From Amycolatopsis sp. FDAARGOS 1241 (lineage in GTDB: Bacteria; Actinomycetota; Actinomycetes; Mycobacteriales; Pseudonocardiaceae): 64,000 bases of DNA. Under the pieces are notes generated by a model that saw only the letters and a list, made by a program, of their open reading frames with translations, was not told the DNA's origin and made no database searches. Position numbers and translations under genes: made by a program. Location: positions 8,336,001 to 8,400,000 of the forward strand of contig NZ_CP069526.1 in assembly GCF_016889705.1 (NCBI RefSeq), read 5' to 3'. Shown in pieces: positions 60,210 through 64,000 of the stretch; position 1 is the stretch's first letter; every line of letters starts with the position of its first letter.

Positions 60210-61423
60210 CAGCCCGCACCTCCCGAGAGGATCCCGAAGAGCCCGGACAGGCCGCCCTGCGACGGCTGGCCGCCGCCCTGGCCGCCGGTGGAGTTCGGCT
60301 GCGCGTTCGACCCCGGCTGGCCCCCGAGCGGCAGCAGCGGCGGCTGGTCGCCCTGCGTGCCGCCGGTCAGGCCCGGCACCGGCAGCAGGTTCGACAGCCC
60401 GTTCTGCCTGCTGCGGCCGAGGTTGTCGATGACGTCCTTCAGGTTCAGGTCGACCTTCGCGAAGAGGTTGAAGTAGTCGCCCTTGACGTCGTTGTAGGCC
60501 TGGTCGGTGAACGGGAAGGTCAGCAGGATCTGCAGCGCCTGCGGCAGGTCGTTGCCCGCCTCGCCGAGCTTCTGCAGCGTCGGCGTGAGGGCCTTGAGGT
60601 CGGCCACGAGGTCCGCCTTGCTCTTGGTCACCGTGTCGGTGGCGACGCCGGAGAGGTTGTCGAGTGCGTTGAGCATGGTCACGAGCTGGCCGCGCTGCTG
60701 CTCCAGCACGCCGATGCCGGGACCGAGGTTGTCGACGGCGCCGACCAGCTTGTCCTTCTGGTCCTTGAGCGTCATCGACAGCCGGTCCAGGCCGTCGAGC
60801 GCGCGCGTGATGTTGCGCGACTGCTCGTCGAGGTTCGACACGAGCTCGTTGGCGTTGTCGAGCAGCGCCTTGATGTCGGGCTCTTTGCCCGACGTCGCGT
60901 TGTTGAGCTCCTTGGTGATCGTGTTCAGCTGGTCGACACCACCGCCGTTGAGCAGCAGCGACAGCGCGCCGAGGACTTCTTCGACCTCGACGTCGCGGCC
61001 GGTGCGCGAGAGCGGGATGGTCGCGCCGTTCTGCAGCTGCCCCTGTGCCTGGTCGTCGCCGGGCGAGGACAGCTCCACGTACTTCTCGCCCAATAGGCTC
61101 GACTGCTTCACGTTGGCCAGTGCGTTGGCCGGGAGCTTGACGTCGCCGTTGACCTCCACGGTGACCTCGGCGTGCCAGCCGTCGGGAGTCAGCCCGACGG
61201 ACTCGACCCGGCCCACCGGCACCTCGTTGACCTTCACACCGGCCTGCGGCACGAGGTCCAGCACGTCCTGGAACTGCACCTTGATCGTGTACGGGTGGCT
61301 GCCGACGTCGGCGCCACCGGGCAGCGGCACGTCGTAGATGCCGGTGAACCCGCAGCCGGACAGCAGCAGCGCGGACGCCGTGGTGACGGCGCCGGCTGCG
61401 GCGAGTTTCCTGAGGCGCTTCAT
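60209..61423 (-). CDS. mceE: Mce family lipoprotein MceE
   Basis: A 404-residue protein. The signal peptide ends in the lipobox LLLSGC, with Cys at residue 24, so it is a lipoprotein; this marks it as MceE (LprK type). The Mce domain is at about 45-125 (HPYTIKVQFQDVLDLVPQAG, VNEVPVGRVESVGLT). A helical needle region follows, then a Gly/Gln/Pro-rich tail. It lies four bases after mceD. Confidence 0.94.
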   Translation of the reverse strand: MKRLRKLAAAGAVTTASALLLSGCGFTGIYDVPLPGGADVGSHPYTIKVQFQDVLDLVPQAGVKVNEVPVGRVESVGLTPDGWHAEVTVEVNGDVKLPANALANVKQSSLLGEKYVELSSPGDDQAQGQLQNGATIPLSRTGRDVEVEEVLGALSLLLNGGGVDQLNTITKELNNATSGKEPDIKALLDNANELVSNLDEQSRNITRALDGLDRLSMTLKDQKDKLVGAVDNLGPGIGVLEQQRGQLVTMLNALDNLSGVATDTVTKSKADLVADLKALTPTLQKLGEAGNDLPQALQILLTFPFTDQAYNDVKGDYFNLFAKVDLNLKDVIDNLGRSRQNGLSNLLPVPGLTGGTQGDQPPLLPLGGQPGSNAQPNSTGGQGGGQPSQGGLSGLFGILSGGAG

Positions 61424-61427
61424 CGGC

Positions 61428-62606
61428 TCAGCTCCCCGTCCCGTAGACCTGGCCCGCGAGCGGGAGCGGAAGCGGCGGCAGCTGGCCGTTGGACATGGCC
61501 TGCACCACCTGCGCCGTCGAGGGCAGCGGCACGAGGCCGTCGACCACGCCGGCGATGGAGTTGCACGTGTTGCCGAGCATCTTGAGTGCGTCGGGCGTCT
61601 CCTTGAGCAGGTTGCAGATCATCACCAGCGGTGGCTGCGTCAGCTCGTTGAGGTTCGGCCGCGCGTCGAGCGTGCCCGAGGAACCGTTGTAGACGTTCAC
61701 CAGGTTCGACAGCGCGACCGGCGCGACGTCGAGGATCTCCGACAGCGCGCTGCGCTGGTCCACGAGCACCTTGGTCACGCTGGCCAGCTTGTCCACATTG
61801 GACTTCAACCGGCCGCGGTTCTGCTCGATGAAGCCCTGCACCGACTGCAGCGTGGTGCTCAGCTGCCGCACGGTCGCGGCGAGGTCGTCCTTCTCCCCCG
61901 CCAGGTAGCCGCTCACGTCGGCGAGCTGGCTCTCGAACTGGCGCACCTGGCCGTCGCTGTTCACCAGCGTCTGGGAGAACTGGCCGAGGTTCTGGACGGT
62001 CTGGAACAGGTCGTCCTTGTTGCCGGCGAGCGTGCCCGAAGCCTGCCCGAGCTTGGCGATCGTGTCGTGCAGGGCCTGGCCGTTGCCGTCGACGTTCTTC
62101 GCGGCGGTGTTGAGCAGGTCCGACAGCGACCCGTTCTTGTTGGCGCCGTTGGGCCCGAGGTCCTGGCTGACCTTCGCGAGGCTCGCCGCGAGCTGGTCCA
62201 CCTCGAGCGGCACCTCGGTGCGGTTGAGCGGGATCACGGCGCCGTCGGAGATCCGCGGGCCGCCGGTGTAGGCCGGGGCGAGCTGCACGTAGCGGTCGCT
62301 GACCAGCGACGGCGCGACGATCAGCGCCTTCGCGTCGGCGGGCACCGGCACCGAGCGGTCGTACTCGACGTCCACGCGGACCTGGTTGCCCATGGGCTGG
62401 ACCTTGGTGACCGTGCCCATGTCGACGCCGAGCATCCGCACGCTGTTGCCCTCGTAGAGGCCGACGGCGCCGGAGAAGTAGGCGGTGAGGTGGTTGCGCC
62501 CAGCGTCTTTGAGCGTCCACCAGATGCCGCCGGCGACCACGAGGGCCAGCACGACGGCGATCGAGGCACCCCGCAGGAGCGACTGGCCGAACCGGGTGTC
62601 ACTCAT
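61428..62606 (-). CDS. mceD: Mce family protein MceD
   Basis: A 392-residue protein with N-terminal anchor (about 14-33), Mce domain (about 35-115, LTAYFSGAVGLYEGNSVRML) and a long helical region. ATG 62606 overlaps the mceC stop (ATGA); a GTG four codons upstream is also open but lies inside mceC. The C terminus is short and Leu/Pro-rich. Confidence 0.92.
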   Translation of the reverse strand: MSDTRFGQSLLRGASIAVVLALVVAGGIWWTLKDAGRNHLTAYFSGAVGLYEGNSVRMLGVDMGTVTKVQPMGNQVRVDVEYDRSVPVPADAKALIVAPSLVSDRYVQLAPAYTGGPRISDGAVIPLNRTEVPLEVDQLAASLAKVSQDLGPNGANKNGSLSDLLNTAAKNVDGNGQALHDTIAKLGQASGTLAGNKDDLFQTVQNLGQFSQTLVNSDGQVRQFESQLADVSGYLAGEKDDLAATVRQLSTTLQSVQGFIEQNRGRLKSNVDKLASVTKVLVDQRSALSEILDVAPVALSNLVNVYNGSSGTLDARPNLNELTQPPLVMICNLLKETPDALKMLGNTCNSIAGVVDGLVPLPSTAQVVQAMSNGQLPPLPLPLAGQVYGTGS

Positions 62607-63589
62607 TTCGTGTTGCACCCCTCTTGGTTGATCGGTCCGACCGAGGGCAGCACCAGGCCGCAGATGTAGTTGTCGAACCAGTGCCCGGTGCCGATGGTGT
62701 TGGTGAACACGCGGACGAACGGGGCGAACTTGGCGATGCCCTGCGCCAGCGAGTCCTGGTTGCGCTGCAGCATCGAGGTGAGCTGGTCGAGCTGCGTCAG
62801 CACGGGGTCGAGCTGCTTGTCGTTGTCGTCGACGAGGCCCTGCAGCTGCGTGGCCAGCTCCTGGGAGCCCTGCAGCAGCGCCGTGATGGCCCGCTCGCGC
62901 TGGGAGATCTCGTCGAGCAGCTTGTTGCCGTCGGCGATGAGCTTCTGCACCTCGGCGTCGCGGTCGACGAGCGTCTGCGACACCTCCCGGGTATTGGCCA
63001 GCAGGTTCGACAGCTGCGTGTCACGCGAGGCGATCGTGTCCGACAGCTTCGACAGGCCCGACAGCGCGCCCTTCACGTCCTGGGGCGTGTTGGCGAACGT
63101 CTGGGTGATGGTGTCGAAGCTCTTCGCCAGCTGGTTCGTGTCGATGTCGTCGACGGTCTGTGAGAGGCCGCGGAACGCGTCGAGCACGTCGTACGGGGAC
63201 ATCGTGCGGTCGCGCGGGATGGTCTGGCTGGGGTTGAGCGTGCCGACGCCCTGCGGGTCCAGCGACAGGTACTTCTGTCCCAGCAGCGTCTTGATCTTGA
63301 TGGCTGCCGTGGTCTTGTCGCCGAGCCAGGCGTCCTTGACCTTGAAGGACACCTTGACGCTGGCGCCGTCGAGCTTGATCGCCGACACCTTGCCGACCTT
63401 GACGCCGGCGATGCGCACGTCGTTGTCGGCCGTGAGCCCCGCGGCTTCGGAGAAGTCCGCGCTGTAGGTCGTGCCGCCGCCGATCACCGGCAGGTCGTCG
63501 GAATTGAGGGCGGCGATGAAGCCGAGCACCAGCACCGCGAGGCCGATCAGCGCGATCGGGACCGGGTTGCGCTTCTGGAACGACTTCAT
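62603..63589 (-). CDS. mceC: Mce family protein MceC
   Basis: A 328-residue protein with N-terminal anchor (VPIALIGLAVLVLGFIAAL region), Mce domain (about 35-115, TYSADFSEAAGLTADNDVRI, IAGVKVGKVSAIKL) and helical region, ending with a Cys pair in the last 15 residues. ATG 63589 overlaps the mceB stop and has an AGAGG site eight bases upstream; GTG 63598 is possible too. Confidence 0.92.
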   Translation of the reverse strand: MKSFQKRNPVPIALIGLAVLVLGFIAALNSDDLPVIGGGTTYSADFSEAAGLTADNDVRIAGVKVGKVSAIKLDGASVKVSFKVKDAWLGDKTTAAIKIKTLLGQKYLSLDPQGVGTLNPSQTIPRDRTMSPYDVLDAFRGLSQTVDDIDTNQLAKSFDTITQTFANTPQDVKGALSGLSKLSDTIASRDTQLSNLLANTREVSQTLVDRDAEVQKLIADGNKLLDEISQRERAITALLQGSQELATQLQGLVDDNDKQLDPVLTQLDQLTSMLQRNQDSLAQGIAKFAPFVRVFTNTIGTGHWFDNYICGLVLPSVGPINQEGCNTK

Positions 63590-64000
63590 CCGCTGCACCT
63601 CTCACGGTTGGACGGCAGCAGCGGCACGTCGATCGGCTTGTTGAGGACCGGCGGCAGCGACACGTTGCCCGTCATCTCGCACGCGTAGAAGTTGAACCAC
63701 GAGCCGTAGTCCGCGGTCCTGGTCAGCGCGCTCACCTTCGTCGGCAGGAACTGGATGAAGTGTTCCAGCGTCGGCTCGTTCTTGTTGAGCTTCGTGGTGA
63801 GGTCGCCCAGCGCGCTGATGTCGTCCTTCAGCGGCTGGCGCGCGTCGCCGAGCAGGCCCGCTGTGGTCTGGGCCAGGTTGCCGAGGCTGTCGATCGCGTC
63901 GCCGATCGGCTTGCGGTCCTGCGCGAGGCCGGACACCAGCTGCTGCAGCTTCACGATCAGGTCGCTCAGCTGCGGCGTGTGCGCGTTGACGGTGTCGAGC
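63586..64000 (-). CDS. mceB: Mce family protein MceB, 3' part (truncated by window edge)
   Basis: The last 137 residues of an Mce protein run off the right edge. Visible are the helical needle region (QQLVSGLAQDRKPIGDAIDS, ALGDLTTKLNKNEPTLEHFI) and the conserved C-terminal segment with YGSWFNFYACEMTGNV and a final Cys, as in MceB proteins. Assigned B because it directly precedes mceC. MceA and the YrbE permease genes should follow beyond 64000. Confidence 0.88.
   Translation of the reverse strand, partial: LDTVNAHTPQLSDLIVKLQQLVSGLAQDRKPIGDAIDSLGNLAQTTAGLLGDARQPLKDDISALGDLTTKLNKNEPTLEHFIQFLPTKVSALTRTADYGSWFNFYACEMTGNVSLPPVLNKPIDVPLLPSNRERCSG

Overview
This 64 kb window comes from a high-GC actinobacterium, most likely a member of the Pseudonocardiaceae (Amycolatopsis-like). 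The genus is an inference from gene content and style, not a measured placement. The supporting signs are frequent GTG and some TTG starts, a type VII (ESX) secretion locus of ESX-4 type next to the ribosomal alpha operon, an mce operon beside rpoB, TIGR03931-type and Mce-associated proteins, and promoter-like sequences of the TTGACA / TANNNT kind.

Layout. (1) 1-17450: an ESX-4-like type VII secretion locus in four divergent blocks. eccC, an Hsp70-like T7SS-associated membrane protein (Rv3446c type), a small unknown gene and the WXG100 pair esxU/esxT run leftward; eccD-mycP run rightward; eccB with an EspC-like gene and a long WXG protein run leftward; eccE and an unknown partner run rightward. 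The order matches Mycobacterium tuberculosis ESX-4 (Rv3444c-Rv3450c), with eccE and several accessory genes added. (2) 17566-42254: the core translation gene block, all leftward: rpsL-rpsG-fusA-tuf, the S10 and spc ribosomal protein operons, secY-adk-map, infA-rpmJ-rpsM-rpsK-rpsD-rpoA-rplQ and truA. A 1.9 kb repeat-bearing gap separates rplO from secY. Two small genes are proposed, one between rpsM and rpsK and one upstream of rpsL. (3) 42396-46676: a rightward GNAT acetyltransferase, then a tightly packed four-gene cassette (YbaB-like protein, WXG100-like protein, hydrophobic helical substrate-like protein, membrane protein). It looks like a stand-alone type VII secretion substrate module and is the best candidate for an undescribed system here. 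(4) 46830-54334: rpoC and rpoB, leftward. (5) 54335-56658: 2.3 kb without a convincing gene, holding the rpoB promoter, three families of tandem repeats and two DnaA-box matches. (6) 56659-64000: a rightward AroQ-gamma-type chorismate mutase, then leftward two Mce-associated membrane proteins and mceF, mceE, mceD, mceC and the 3' part of mceB, which runs off the window.

How it works together. The ESX proteins form one inner-membrane secretion machine: EccB, EccC, EccD and EccE are the membrane core, with EccC as motor; MycP is the membrane-anchored protease; the WXG proteins are substrates. The ribosomal block, EF-Tu/EF-G, SecY and RNA polymerase subunits form the growth-rate-controlled gene-expression core. 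The Mce proteins would form the periplasmic shuttle of a lipid or sterol importer whose permease genes (yrbE/mceA) lie beyond the right edge. Strong inverted repeats sit at most boundaries between these units and were read as terminators.

Limits: functions are assigned by reading motifs and synteny only. No database search or structure prediction was run. Start codons were chosen from ribosome-binding sites, overlaps and family lengths, and the doubtful ones are flagged.
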